DNA of 64,000 bases from Diploptera punctata (lineage: Eukaryota > Arthropoda > Insecta > Blattodea > Blaberidae), in the NCBI GenBank assembly GCA_030220185.1, contig JASPKZ010007297.1, positions 248,001 to 312,000 on the forward strand, given 5' to 3'. The notes below the pieces were generated by a model that had not been told where the DNA came from, ran no database searches, and saw only the letters and a program-made list of their open reading frames with translations. Positions 34,860 through 45,659 of the stretch are shown piece by piece (positions within the stretch are counted from its first letter, which is position 1; the number at the start of each line of letters is the position of its first letter). The position numbers and the translations under genes were made by a program.

Positions 34860-36438
34860 ACTTACTTACTTACTTACTCACTCACTGGCACTATCGAACC
34901 CGTAGGTTCATGGCCGCGCGGACATAAGCTCTCCATACATCACTATCCTGAGCTAATGCTTTCCAAGCATTCCCTGTATAATCTACTTCTCTCAAATCAT
35001 AGTTAATGTTATTCTCCCACCTCATTCTTGGTCTACCAACTGGGCGTTTTCCCTCTGGCTTTCCTACAAGAAGCTTCCATGCACGTCTTTCATTCCCCAT
35101 ACGTGCAACATGTCCTGCCCATCGCAGTCTACGAGACTTAAATGTTCTTATTATATCTGGCTTCCTATAAAGACCATGTAGTTCATTGTTATGTAGTCTT
35201 CTCCATTCACCTGTTTGTTCATCTCTCTTTGGTCCAAAAATTTTCCTAAGTACTTTATTCTCAAATACTTGTAATCTCCTTTCCTCCCTTAAAGTAAGAG
35301 TCCATGTTTCGCACCCATATAATATAACTGGTAGAATAATAGTTTTATATTTTTTCAGTTTAACGTTTTTTGAAAGGAATTGGGACATCAAGAGTCTCTG
35401 CAATGCATAATAACACGCATTTCCAGAATTGAGCCTATGTTTAATTTCTTTGTGCATATCATTCCTATTTGTGATTATTGTTCCTGGGTATTTGAATTCA
35501 GCCACTTCCCCAAAATTTCCCTCATTTGTCATTATCTGTCCATTTCCATTATATAATGTATTTCTACGTGTGACCATATATTTAGTTTTATTGATATTTA
35601 CTTCCAGTCCTAATTTCTTAGTGTTACTCAATAGCGTGTGCATGTTGTCCTTTAGTATCTCCTCGCTATCGGCCAATAGTACTACATCATCAGCATAAAC
35701 TAACAGCTTATTAATACCATTGAGTTGTAAGCCTTCCTCATTATCTAAAGATTTAATGGCATGCTCTAGTACAAAATTAAATAGTAGAGGAGATAGTGCA
35801 TCTCCTTGCTTCAACTCATTCTGGATTTCAAAAGTGTCCGAAAACTGTTTGTCTACACGCACCCTACTCTTTGTGCCATTTAGACACATTCGTATAAGTC
35901 TAACTAACTTTTTAGGAATTCCGTACTCCAACAGGATACTATATAAATTCTCCCTCTTAATTGAATCATATGCTTTTTTGAAGTAACTAACTTTTTAAGG
36001 AATTCCGAACTCCAACAGGATACTATATAACTTCTCCCTCTTAATTGAATCATATGCTTTTTTGAAGTCTACGTATAGTTGATGTACAGTACCATTATAT
36101 TCCCATTTCTTTTCTAAAATCTGTCTTATACTGTCTGTTGTAGACCTGTTTCTTCTAAATCCACATTGATGATCTCCTAGAATGCCATCAATATAGGGAG
36201 TAAGTCTGCTGACTAATATATTTGTTAGAATTTTGTACGAAGTTGAAAGTAATGAGATGTCCCTGCAATTGTTGCAATCAGTTTTATCTCCATTCTTATA
36301 AATTGGTACGATAATTGATTCTTTCTATTCATCTGGAAGAGCTTCTTTTTCCCAAATCATGCTAAGCAACCAGCGTATATTGTCCATCAATTTTTCTCCC
36401 CCTGATTTTATCAGTCATGCTGGGATCTCATCTGAACT

Positions 36439-36440
<2 letters not shown>
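34860..36440 (-). mobile_element. LINE family A, longest well-kept copy
   Basis: It begins (minus strand) near 36440 in the linker before RT, runs through VDFKKAYDS text, and ends with a (TAAG)n tail at 34860-34881. It contains the 346-codon frame listed separately. An internal 83-bp tandem duplication (35901-35983 and 35984-36067) breaks the RT upstream of it. Confidence 0.9.
34891..35931 (-). pseudogene. LINE family A reverse transcriptase, C-terminal 346 codons
   Basis: This open frame would copy LINE RNA at the target site. It has the LNGTKSRVRVDKQFSDTFEI segment, QGDALSPLLFNFVLEHAIKS (RT motif 4/5 area), the catalytic YADD at residues 79-82 (YADDVVLLAD), NTKKLGLEVNINKTKYMVTR, ILPVILYGCETWTLTLREER, and the C-terminal GHVARMGNERRAWKLLVGKP. 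The N-terminal endonuclease and the first RT motifs are out of frame because of a tandem duplication just upstream. The good state of the frame implies recent activity of the family in this genome. Confidence 0.88.
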
Positions 36441-36445
<5 letters not shown>

Positions 36446-36487
<42 letters not shown>

Positions 36488-36516
36488 TAATAATATAATA
36501 ACAATATTATTATTAC

Positions 36517-36562
<46 letters not shown>
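36446..36562. repeat. (AAT)n then (ATT)n tracts
   Basis: About 14 AAT units (36446-36487) and about 20 ATT units (36504-36562) face each other with a short spacer, so they could form a hairpin. Confidence 0.92.
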
Positions 36563-36569
36563 TTCATTT

Positions 36570-37610
36570 AGATTAAAAATTTTGAGTTCTTGCCTAATTG
36601 ATTCACTAGGAATATGGTATCTTAGAGTATATCCTGCAACTATCTAACGTTTCTAGTAATTTTCTGTCTGATCTATTCATGGCCCAATTCTCTGATCCAT
36701 ATGTCACAATGGGAACTGCCATTACCTTATAAAACTTTAGCATTGTTTATTTTGTTGTTTTTGTTTGTAGTGTTTCAATAGTCCCACACATACTTTGAAA
36801 TTTATAATTTTTTTTTTCATCTATATCACTTTCCCAATTGTAAGATATGTGACATCCTAAATATTTAGAACTCTGTACGTGTTCGATAATTTTATCGTTC
36901 AAAACTATTTTCGATCGAATTGCATATTTTCCCTGAAAGGCCATTGCTTTTGTTTTCTTCGTTGAAGTCTTGAGATTATATTTCTCCATGGTTTTCTTGA
37001 GCAGTAGTTTGACTTTTTGTAATTGATTTTCTGATTCTGCACATATGACCTGATCGTCTGCAAACAAAATTGTGTCTACAATGGTAGTTCCTAGATTAAA
37101 CTGTTTACTTAGTTGTATTTGTCATTCTATGACAACTGCGTTCAAATATATATATATTAAATAAAGGCGGCTAGAGGGGACAGCCCTGTCTTACTCCTAA
37201 ATTTATTTTTTCTATTTTCAAATTAGTGGAATTACCATTGTCTATAGCAACTGCTGTATCTTTGTACATTGTTTTAATCATATTTATCAAATGTTTTGGG
37301 TATCCTTTTTCCGTCATTATTGTCCAGAGTTTTCCTCTTAATACATTACCGAACGCTTTAATATAGTCCAAAAAGAGCAAATGCATTTCCAAATTAAATT
37401 GTCTTCTTGTTTAATGAATTGTTTTATTATAAAAACACAATCCGCACATGTTCGTCCTTTTCTAAATCCATTTTGATTCTCGTTCAGCAATACTTCTGTT
37501 AATTTGTTTAATCTTCTCGTTATTATTTTTGCAAAAAGTTTATTGTGGGACGTCCTAGAAGACGGTGGGAAGATGAATTCTGAGAGCGGAACAGGCCAAG
37601 GGCCTATCAT
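36570..37610 (-). mobile_element. LINE reverse transcriptase, separate family, decayed
   Basis: Minus-strand pieces read NKLFAKIITRRLNKLTEVLL and NQNGFRKGRTCADCVFIIKQ, then FLDYIKAFGNVLRGKLWTIM, INLGVRQGCPL, and FADDQVICAESENQLQKVKL (catalytic FADD), then SSKYLGCHISYNWESD. Order and spacing are those of a LINE RT. Small frameshifts separate the pieces. Different from family A. Confidence 0.8.
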
Positions 37611-37620
37611 TAAGATGATT
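37545..37620 (+). mobile_element. LINE family C, short 3' scrap
   Basis: GGACGTCCTAGAAGACGGTG encodes GRPRRRWED, then GAACAGGCCAAGGGCCTATC and a (ATT)n tail. It is similar to the end of 40125-40405. 5'-truncated to ~75 bp. Confidence 0.6.
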
Positions 37621-37624
37621 ATTA

Positions 37625-37800
37625 TTATTATCTTCTTCTTCTTCCTTCCTTCTAAGTATTAGGCCAAGACCTGTCACGATCCTATAGAAAATTTTCCCTC
37701 CAGCGTTTTTTAGGACGGCCCAGAGATTTTAAGCTCTGCGGCCATCACTTAAGTGTTGGCGGTGAGCGATCCATTTTGGTCCTCCTTAATAGGTAGAACC
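37625..37800 (-). mobile_element. LINE 3' end with (AAG)n tail, unknown family
   Basis: A (CTT)n tract followed by TAAGTATTAGGCCAAGACCT and CACGATCCTATAG resembles the untranslated end of family D-like LINEs. Coding text is very decayed. Confidence 0.4.
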
Positions 37801-39968
37801 CCGGGTTCCTGTAAAATATATTAGCTCTGGTTTAAATTTTGAATTCAAATTTGAAGTTAATTAGCAGAGTGAAGTCGGAAGCGGATCTTTTGGGGTTCTA
37901 TTCCAGCATTTGCTTTTTGGATTGAGGGAAACCGCTTAAAACCTCAATCGGAATAGTCGATCACGCGGGATCTTGCCAAGTTTGGCTTTCGGATGACTCT
38001 ATATTGGGAGGGCATCCAGGCTTCTCTTTATTTAAATATAATGTGCGTACATTTCAGATTATTACAATTATTCATACAATTATGGCAACGTGCATTTAAA
38101 AAAAATGTTTTTCTTCAGTTGTTGTTGCTGTTCTATCTGTAGTTGTCAGGTGAGGGCAAGGCGCTGCGAAAGAAATGGTGGGATGACAACCTGTAGCACG
38201 TTTAAAGATTAGTTAGGACTGTTTAATTTGTTGTAGTGATATATTTTATTAATGCACCGAAAATATAATTTTGAGGAATTTATTTTCAATTAGGATATCT
38301 TAATTTTCTTTCATAACTATCAGCGAGGATACTCCAGGCTTCACAGCCGGTACAGCAGCATGCTTCGGATCACAGCTTTATATAGAGTAAACTTGGCCCT
38401 ATGAAATACTGTAGTCGACCGGAAAGAAATATATAAAATTAGAATATGTAGCATTTGATTTTTGTAAAATGTGCCGAATATTAATTTTGAACGTAAGCTT
38501 GGAATCCAAATGAAGTCCGAGATACTTGACTAAAAGGCTCCAAAAGCTATGGATTCGACACTAATCTCGACCCATTTTTCATTTTAGTTTTCATCCTTTA
38601 TCACGCCTTCGCCCCCTCTTAGGAGTGCTAGGGGTAAAATTGTGGTTTAATCTCCCCGGTACTGCCATTATTGGGATTAGCGACTAAAAAAATGTGAATT
38701 CGCTACTAATATTGGTCGTTTTCTGTTAATTTAAGATTTCGCTTCGTCTCACTCCTTGTTAGCTGTGTTAGGAGTCTCTTACCCCCTATCAACCTCCTGC
38801 AGATTGTAAGTATTTGCGTACCGAGTTTGGCTGCAATTACTCGAGGTATTGTTGAATTATGTTGTGATACATACATAGGTCATTGTCGATCATTTTTCAT
38901 TTTAACCTCCCTCTTACCCCAAGGGGTATTAGGGGTATTTACTCCTTAAAGCCACATTTTTGGATCATAATGTATATATGTGCCAGTTTTGGTTGAATTT
39001 GGCTCCAGGCACTCGAGACTTAAGCCGGCACATACATTATTTTCTACATACGGTACATAGATAAAATTAAAAACGCGTTATCTAATTTTGCTTAGCAACA
39101 TGGTGTAAAGTATCTATGCAATACTTTTAAATCATGCTTCTTTCCATTTACCACAACAAAACAGACATAACTTATTTTTACGGAAAATCCAGCGAAAAGT
39201 TACTGAAATATTGTAATTACTGCACTTTTGCATGCTCATATTACATACATTAGGTAGATTCTCATCTGTTTGAGTTGAATTATCTGCTTTCTGCAGAAAC
39301 TCTATTGCTTGATTCCTCTCTAAAACTTTGGATTTCTTTAGACGAAAACCAACAGACTATTGTTTAAATGCTCTACGTTTAGCATATTTACTTATCTAAA
39401 TTCTCAATCATAAATATTATTTGACTTTATCATTCAATATCCGGACCAAAGACCAGAATGTTTGACTTATCTAGATTTATCATTAAAATAAGCAATTTAC
39501 CCATTTTTTAAAACGTGATTTAGTTTTTTTATTTATATGTCATTCCTTGAATCTCTTATAGACAATTTCATACAACTTTCTTGACTTTTCAGGCAGCAAA
39601 TTTTGGCCGGTATTCAAAAGCCAAGCTTTCCGCGAAGAGCAACTCTCAGCCCTTCTCGTCATGGTTAATTATTATGTGGGTCATGCAGAACCTATTCTAA
39701 CTGGCTCACTCTATTCATTATCACGTGATAACACGATATATATACATATATATATATTTTAAATCCGGGAACAATAGAAAGATGAGAACCTCAGCTTACG
39801 GAATACTGTAATTCGATGGCCTATAGAGCTTGGTTCTCTTAAATACCGGCCTAGTCTAGCATTAATTATTTTATTTATTTATTCAAATGCAGGGGACTTG
39901 ACAGAAGTTATTACTCATAATTATGAGTAAACAAACAGCTGATAACAGAAAATTAAAACAATAAAACA
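37801..39968. other. Unassigned DNA with degenerate repeats
   Basis: No supported gene. Between 38560 and 39010 two related stretches contain TTTTTCATTTTA, AGGGGTAAAAT/AGGGGTATTT and a GTTTGGCTGCAATTACTCGA-type ending, suggesting two diverged copies of an unidentified element. Confidence 0.4.
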
Positions 39969-40120
39969 TCATAGCAAAACAGAAGATTTGGCTCTTGCTT
40001 TCCTGTATTTATCCTTCAGCGTAGCAAAGTGAAGTGCCTGACAATGTAGTATGTGGTTTCTGTCCATGTTCGTGTTCGTGGAGCACAGTAGGCAATTAGA
40101 TCTTCTGTAAATTCCAATTC
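39969..40120 (-). mobile_element. LINE C-terminal remnant with CxxC...H...C
   Basis: The minus-strand frame reads WYRIGIYRRSNCLLCSTNTN, MDRNHILHCQALHFATLKDK and then YRKARA. This resembles the zinc-finger-like C-terminal end (CxxC...HxxxC) of Jockey/R1-type LINE proteins. No RT is near. Confidence 0.6.
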
Positions 40121-40124
40121 GGTA

Positions 40125-40405
40125 CCAAAGGACCGATAAAAAGAAAAACGAAGATATAAGAACAGAACTCAATATATCTAATCTCTGCGAAAGAATAAAA
40201 TACTATCAAAATGCTTACCTTCAGCACGTATTACGAATGAATGAACAGCGCATACCAAGAAGAATGTATAATTATAAACCAAAAGGGAGAAGTTTGTTGA
40301 GAAGACCATTGAAGAGATGGAAAGACCAATTCGACCTATAATGAGGTCGGAACAGGCCATTGGGCTTAATCCTTGTTGTTCTTGATGATGATGCTGATGA
40401 TGATG
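40125..40405 (+). mobile_element. LINE family C, 3' part
   Basis: The plus-strand frame reads IRTELNISNLCERIKYYQNA, LQHVLRMNEQRIPRRMYNYK and LLRRPLKRWKDQFDL, then a stop. It is followed by GGAACAGGCCATTGGGCTTA and (GATGAT)n. 5'-truncated. Confidence 0.78.
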
Positions 40406-40676
40406 AAAATGAGCTGCAAGACAAGCATGTCCTGTGTTTAGTCGAAAATATGCTACAGCTTCCTTTCGAGGTGCATTTGGAGCATTCATTATAGCTTCTA
40501 GGATTTCGGGCATACTTTCTAAACTTAACTGCAATTTATAATTTCTATAATGGCTACTTCACCAACAATGTTTGTTGATTTTAACGAAAACAATCTTGTT
40601 TCCATGCAGATGGCTATGAGTATATCAACTAGGTTTTTACCACTCAAATGAAGTAAAAGTTAATATACTTATAAAT

Positions 40677-40783
40677 AAAACATGTAGTCAATGTACCCAT
40701 TCCACCAATCAAAAATTATAGGAGTCAACATGTTTCAACAGCGAAGCTGTCATTTTCAAGACTAAATATTGACTACATGTTTT
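40677..40783. repeat. Small foldback element, 16-bp perfect inverted repeats
   Basis: AAAACATGTAGTCAAT at 40677-40692 is exactly inverted at 40768-40783. The ~75 bp between contains ACATGTTTCAACAGCGAAGC. It may be a short MITE. Confidence 0.65.
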
Positions 40784-42022
40784 ACGATGTTATCACCAAT
40801 AATATCATTAGTTTATTAAATATTTATAGATGTATTTTCTCTAATTTTCGACAAATAACGTACAACATAAATAAAGTATTACATATAACTCGTAAAAAGT
40901 ACGCTTTATTATCTCTTAGGTATTAGATCACTCCCTCTGGCCGTGATCTAATTTGACCCACTCTGTAATAAACCTACACTTTTGAAATTTGTTATATAAT
41001 ACAATATTATAATCATCTACCAACGTTACTAAATAATGTTATTGTTTTATAGGTTGTAATTTAAAAACGAAAACCCATATAAAACAAAAAAGCATATATA
41101 TATATATATATATATATATAATGTTTGAATTACACTAATTAAATGTGTGTGTACTGCTTATCGACGGTTTAATTAATTTATTTATATTAGGCATATGAAT
41201 TGTTGCAAATTAACAAGAGATAAGAAGTACATAATAGTAATCATATTTTAATATTGATGTATTGTACAGCTGAGAATTAATTCGGAATGTTAAATAAGTT
41301 CATACACAGTTATTTTACATTATTATGTTATGAAACTTCACGATTAGTTCATCGTTAAAGGAAACAAAAACAGATAGTCATGCAATCAGTATTACTTGGA
41401 TGTTAAATCATCAAAAGCAGAAGGGTAAAAAAAGTGAATCATTATACTCATATAAACGCAAAACCCGCATAAAACGCAAAATACACATTTAATAAAACCA
41501 AAAATATATCCCCGAAGCAATAAATGTCCTCGTATTTGTTGCCAGCTCATTTGTTAACTTATAAGATTAAAAAGACTCGCATTGTGTTACAGATACTTAG
41601 CATTTATTAAATTCGGATTAATAATTTAAAGGATCAAGAAGGCTTTGTGGGAGCTGAATAAACTGTAAGTTTTAATAAATTTCATGCACCAAAGAGATAG
41701 ATTTCGAAAGGCCTAAATATAGAAAACGTGGATAAAATATTGTAGACAACACGTTAAAAACCTAGCTTTAGTAACTCGTGGATCATATGACAGCGCCTAC
41801 GGTGTTGTTCTACTCATCTGAAAATTGTCAGCTTTACTTGCTCTACAAGATTTATTTCATTGTTTATTTTGCTACTTAAAATAAGCTTCGCCGTCTAAAC
41901 GAGCAAAAAAAATAATTAAGCCTGGAGATTAGGCCTTAAGGAAGAATATAGTTTTAATATGTATAATAGCATTTTATAACTGTAATATTTATTTATTTTG
42001 TTCTTAAAAGTTTGTAATAATA
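40784..42022. other. Probable intron or 5' flank of the membrane-protein gene
   Basis: AT-rich, with a (TA)n tract at about 41095-41120. No exon is supported. Confidence 0.45.
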
Positions 42023-42037
42023 ATATATTTGTTTTAG
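42023..42037 (+). promoter_or_regulatory. Putative 3' splice site before the long exon
   Basis: A T-rich tract ends in TTGTTTTAG, with AG at 42036-42037. The reading frame of the following exon is open immediately after it and stopped by the same TAG. This suggests that 42038 is the first base of an internal or terminal exon. No upstream coding exon could be found in the window. Confidence 0.6.
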
Positions 42038-42061
42038 GGATTGTGGCCTATCCTATGCGGA

Positions 42062-44104
42062 ATGGAGGCCATCAACCAATCAACTTCACCATCCACAAGT
42101 TCTACACCTACAAATTCCCGGAGGGATTCGACGACTTCATCACCTCTTGACTTTCTGGACGGATCTGGAGAAGCTGGCGTTGCCATCGAAATAAACAACA
42201 ATGGCTCTGCTGCAGATATTCCTTCTCCTGGAACCACCATGGACTCCCGAGAGCAAATGAGAATTGACTTCTATCGTACGTATGACGTAATGACTGGTGT
42301 TCGCATCGCTGCAACTCTGGGTGGATTCTTCAGTCTAATGGTTCTTCTTGTTGTGTACAAAAGCAAATGCAAATCCAAGTCTCTAAGCGATGAGCACTTG
42401 AATGCTGCAGCGGCTGCAGTGGCCATTCAAGATGAGGAAGAGCAGCTTGCAGCTGCTTTGGACGCCGCGGCTGCGTCCTTCTATTCACGCACAGTGTGTG
42501 GCGGTGTGCGTGGTCCAAGACGATCGCTTGGAAACATGAGTGCTCCTGCTTTAGTTTTGGCAAGAGGTACTCGACGGTTCTCTTCCATTGGAGGGTATAC
42601 CACCTTGGAACCTCGATCTTACTACTATCACCAGAGAGGCAAGAGTCTTCCCGGTTCTGCACTTAGATTCCACATGCGAAGTGGCTGTAGCGACGAGGAG
42701 AGAGGTAGTTCATCTCCGGTGCCTTCCTTCGTTACAACTCTTCGTGATCGGGATCCAAGTCACAACGAGGTTGAAGAGGAGGAAGAAGATTCCGTTACAG
42801 CCAGCCCTTACTGTTACAATCAGTTTCTGACTGTGCCCCAAGATGCGCGCAGACTCAGTTCTATTACGTGCTCAAGTTCCGATACGTCTTATTTGGAACG
42901 ACGAGGATCTGCATTCGAATTGGGAATTCCAGTTCCTCCATCATTCCCTCATAAGTCGCGGAGTAAAGGTCGTTTTGATCCAGATACATCAATGGCAGAG
43001 GAACCATGGGACTTTTATTATCCGATAGATATTCAGGTAATTCAACCAACACCCGAAGTTTCTCCATGTGGAAGCGAACGAACTTTATACGATCATCCCA
43101 TGGAAATAGCACCACAGGGATTAATGCCTCCTTCTAGAGGCTCTGTAGCTGAATCAGCATCAAGTTTAAACATTCCTTCGAGATTAGCTCCTCTTGCAAC
43201 AATGAGTAGTGTGGGTGGTTCTCTTACAGATTATCCGGACTTCGACGATATTCACTCCGTTGGCTCTGACTCGGTGTTCCTAGACGAAGGTGAGGAACTG
43301 GATACTGAAGATGAAGTTGAGGGTTTCTCAACTGACAGCGAGGATGATGCATACGATAGAGAATTCTACAGACAGAGACGTCCCTGGGAGAAAGTTGAAG
43401 AGACGAGATATCCTTCATCTCCTTCCCCACCACCTACCATACCATATTCTCAACATTTCTTACAAGTGCCATCTTCCTCTTGTCAAAAATCTTTCAGCCG
43501 CGTAGGCCATTGGGGTGTCGCCGGGAGTAATGGGTACCGCCCAAAACGCCGACTTTCTGCTCCAGGTTGTCATTACCAGCATCATAACCAAAAAAATAAA
43601 TCTGTGTGTGCTACAATTAGTGCAAAAGTGGCTGAAACAAGCAATGTTTGTGAGAGAGTGGATTCAAATGCGGATACAACAGACTTTCCAACTTCGAGTA
43701 GATCATGCGAAAGACTTGATGGTGATATGGAAATTTCTATCCAAACCAACAACATGGCTAAGAGGCCTCCTTACCCTCTTCCAGTTCGCGAGAGCTTAAG
43801 TACTTCAAGCAGCGATAGTCTCACTCTCTTAACAAATTCACGCACATGCTCGCCGCGACGCCCAATCAAAAAAGATAAACAAAAACAAGCTCAGCAACAA
43901 TTGACCTCATCCCCCCACCGAGGTGTCAAGTCCTGTGAGAGTCTAACAGCCACGCCTGTTCCTTCTTCCCCAAAGATGCTTGGGTTGCCTTCTTTCCCTC
44001 TGCTGAATAGGGGTTCTTGTGAGCATCTAATCAGAGCTCTCAGTGAAAAAACATCTACACCTCCAATTAAGAATTGTTCGTGGTCTCAAGAGACATTATT
44101 TTAA
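42062..44104 (+). CDS. Unrecognised single-pass membrane protein with serine/arginine-rich tail (terminal exon)
   Basis: This is an open frame of 680 residues from the ATG at 42062 to TAA at 44102. The frame is open back to 42038, just after a splice acceptor, and is closed by the TAG that forms that acceptor, so the ATG may be the true start or an internal Met of a spliced protein. Residues 1-60 are S/T-rich. About 80-100 form one hydrophobic span (GVRIAATLGGFFSLMVLLVV) followed at once by a basic KSKCKSK stretch, which predicts the C-terminus in the cytosol. Then come an alanine-rich, acidic helix-like segment (about 114-139) and a long low-complexity tail. The tail has basic-phospho-type sites RRSL (153), RRFSS (171), RRLSS (263), RRGSA (280) and RRLSA, plus an acidic block (VEEEEEEDS, later DEGEELDTEDEVEG). 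Codon use is balanced and no stop interrupts 2 kb, unlike the surrounding DNA. A signalling or scaffold role at a membrane is only inference. I do not recognise the family. Confidence 0.82.
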   Translation: MEAINQSTSPSTSSTPTNSRRDSTTSSPLDFLDGSGEAGVAIEINNNGSAADIPSPGTTMDSREQMRIDFYRTYDVMTGVRIAATLGGFFSLMVLLVVYKSKCKSKSLSDEHLNAAAAAVAIQDEEEQLAAALDAAAASFYSRTVCGGVRGPRRSLGNMSAPALVLARGTRRFSSIGGYTTLEPRSYYYHQRGKSLPGSALRFHMRSGCSDEERGSSSPVPSFVTTLRDRDPSHNEVEEEEEDSVTASPYCYNQFLTVPQDARRLSSITCSSSDTSYLERRGSAFELGIPVPPSFPHKSRSKGRFDPDTSMAEEPWDFYYPIDIQVIQPTPEVSPCGSERTLYDHPMEIAPQGLMPPSRGSVAESASSLNIPSRLAPLATMSSVGGSLTDYPDFDDIHSVGSDSVFLDEGEELDTEDEVEGFSTDSEDDAYDREFYRQRRPWEKVEETRYPSSPSPPPTIPYSQHFLQVPSSSCQKSFSRVGHWGVAGSNGYRPKRRLSAPGCHYQHHNQKNKSVCATISAKVAETSNVCERVDSNADTTDFPTSSRSCERLDGDMEISIQTNNMAKRPPYPLPVRESLSTSSSDSLTLLTNSRTCSPRRPIKKDKQKQAQQQLTSSPHRGVKSCESLTATPVPSSPKMLGLPSFPLLNRGSCEHLIRALSEKTSTPPIKNCSWSQETLF

Positions 44105-45659
44105 ACATCGTTTATGTATATGCACCATATCGACTATGACAGGGTCAACTTTTCCAAATATATTTTTCAACATCGTTGATAAGATTTGTATGAAGAATAA
44201 TCCCCTGATCTGTAGATTTAGTGTTTTGTTCCAATCGTACAATATATCTAAAAAAATAAATATTCAGGGTTTTATTTTGAAAGATTTGGAAAAGAGACAG
44301 TGAGGTAACTTTGGCTGTGTATCTGCTTTGTTGGGAGACTTCTAACCCTGAAACCTTCCTAAAGGACTGTTTTTAAAACTGATCATGCCCGTTTGATTCC
44401 ATAATTTAGAATGTACACAATTTTAGACTGCAGAAAATAGCATGAAACTCTGTTTTGCAGGATTGCTAATAGTAATACAATGCTCATGCTAATCCTGTTA
44501 TTGTTCTAAAATGGACTTGGTCAGTTTTGATTTATCTTTATAAAGTTAGAACTCGAAAGAATCAATATTTTATGTAACCCTGCAAGAAATTTAATGTTAT
44601 TAATGAAGGAAGGAACACGTTTACATTGAAAGTAATTGCCAAGTTGGGATAGTTTTTTGGAACTATTAAACTCTAGTTGAAGAGATATGCAACATCGCCA
44701 CATGGACAGGCAGAAAAGTGAAACTTGAAGAGATCCAATACAAGAAAAACTAATAAGTATTTATCTTATATTTAACATTGGGTATGTCTATATTTACCTT
44801 GTTACTACGAAATATTGTTACTCGGTGCAATACTGCTTAACTGAGCGTAACCATTTGAGCAGGGCTATGAATTTGCAGTTGATATCGTGAATCATTAGGT
44901 TATTTTCACGGAATGAAGAATATAATCACCTGATTTAATGGCTGGGGTTTTGAAGAGACAAGTTACCTTATTGAATACTTCCTTTTATTGGATCCCTTCA
45001 TAATAGTATATTTTTAAATATTATATTGTTTTATATTTGAAAGAAGGTTACATTTAAAAGAACAGTATGTACAAACTTCTAGAATAAGCCAAGTACGGAT
45101 AAATTATATAATTTCGTAAAAATGGTAACAGAAATGTAATAACCGATGGCAGTGAGAAATGGATATTTAATACAAATTTTGAGCCGATGAATATTTTCAA
45201 AACGCACAAAATTAACTTCCAAAAATATATAAATTATAACAGGTATAGTTTTCTTAACAGAATTTACTTGCATGATTCACGTCCTTTTCCATATATTTTA
45301 TAATATTGAAAGTTGATGTGTGATAAATGAAGAAACGTTTCAGACACAATCAATCGATTACAGAAACAAAGTCTAAACTATACCCCGGTTTTACAATTAG
45401 TTTATAGTTCTTCCTGTAATAAACTAAATATTTATCTTTCAACAAGTGCACTCAGAGATATTATAACTTCTTGCAAATTTATAGAGAAACTGGTTATTTG
45501 TACATCGGCAACTTCATTGTTTATATTTATGCTTTATGGTAATTCTGAACTAACTACTCTCCTATGTTAGTGCTGCCATGACATAAATACATATTGATTT
45601 TAAAAATAATATTAACACTGTGAGCTTGCTACAATATAGATTTGAGACCTGTTGAAATA
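44105..45659 (+). other. Probable 3' UTR and downstream flank
   Basis: No coding frame supported; AT-rich and free of recognised transposons, unlike the neighbouring DNA. This fits a long 3' UTR of the preceding gene. Confidence 0.45.
45418..45423 (+). terminator. Candidate AATAAA poly(A) signal
   Basis: A canonical AATAAA lies about 1.3 kb after the stop codon of the 680-residue frame. An earlier AATAAA lies near 44255. Either could end the transcript; the sequence alone does not decide. Confidence 0.3.

Noticed and set aside
42108..43799. Several 60-110-codon frames overlapping the 680-residue frame
   Set aside because: All are other-frame or antisense shadows of the main coding exon.
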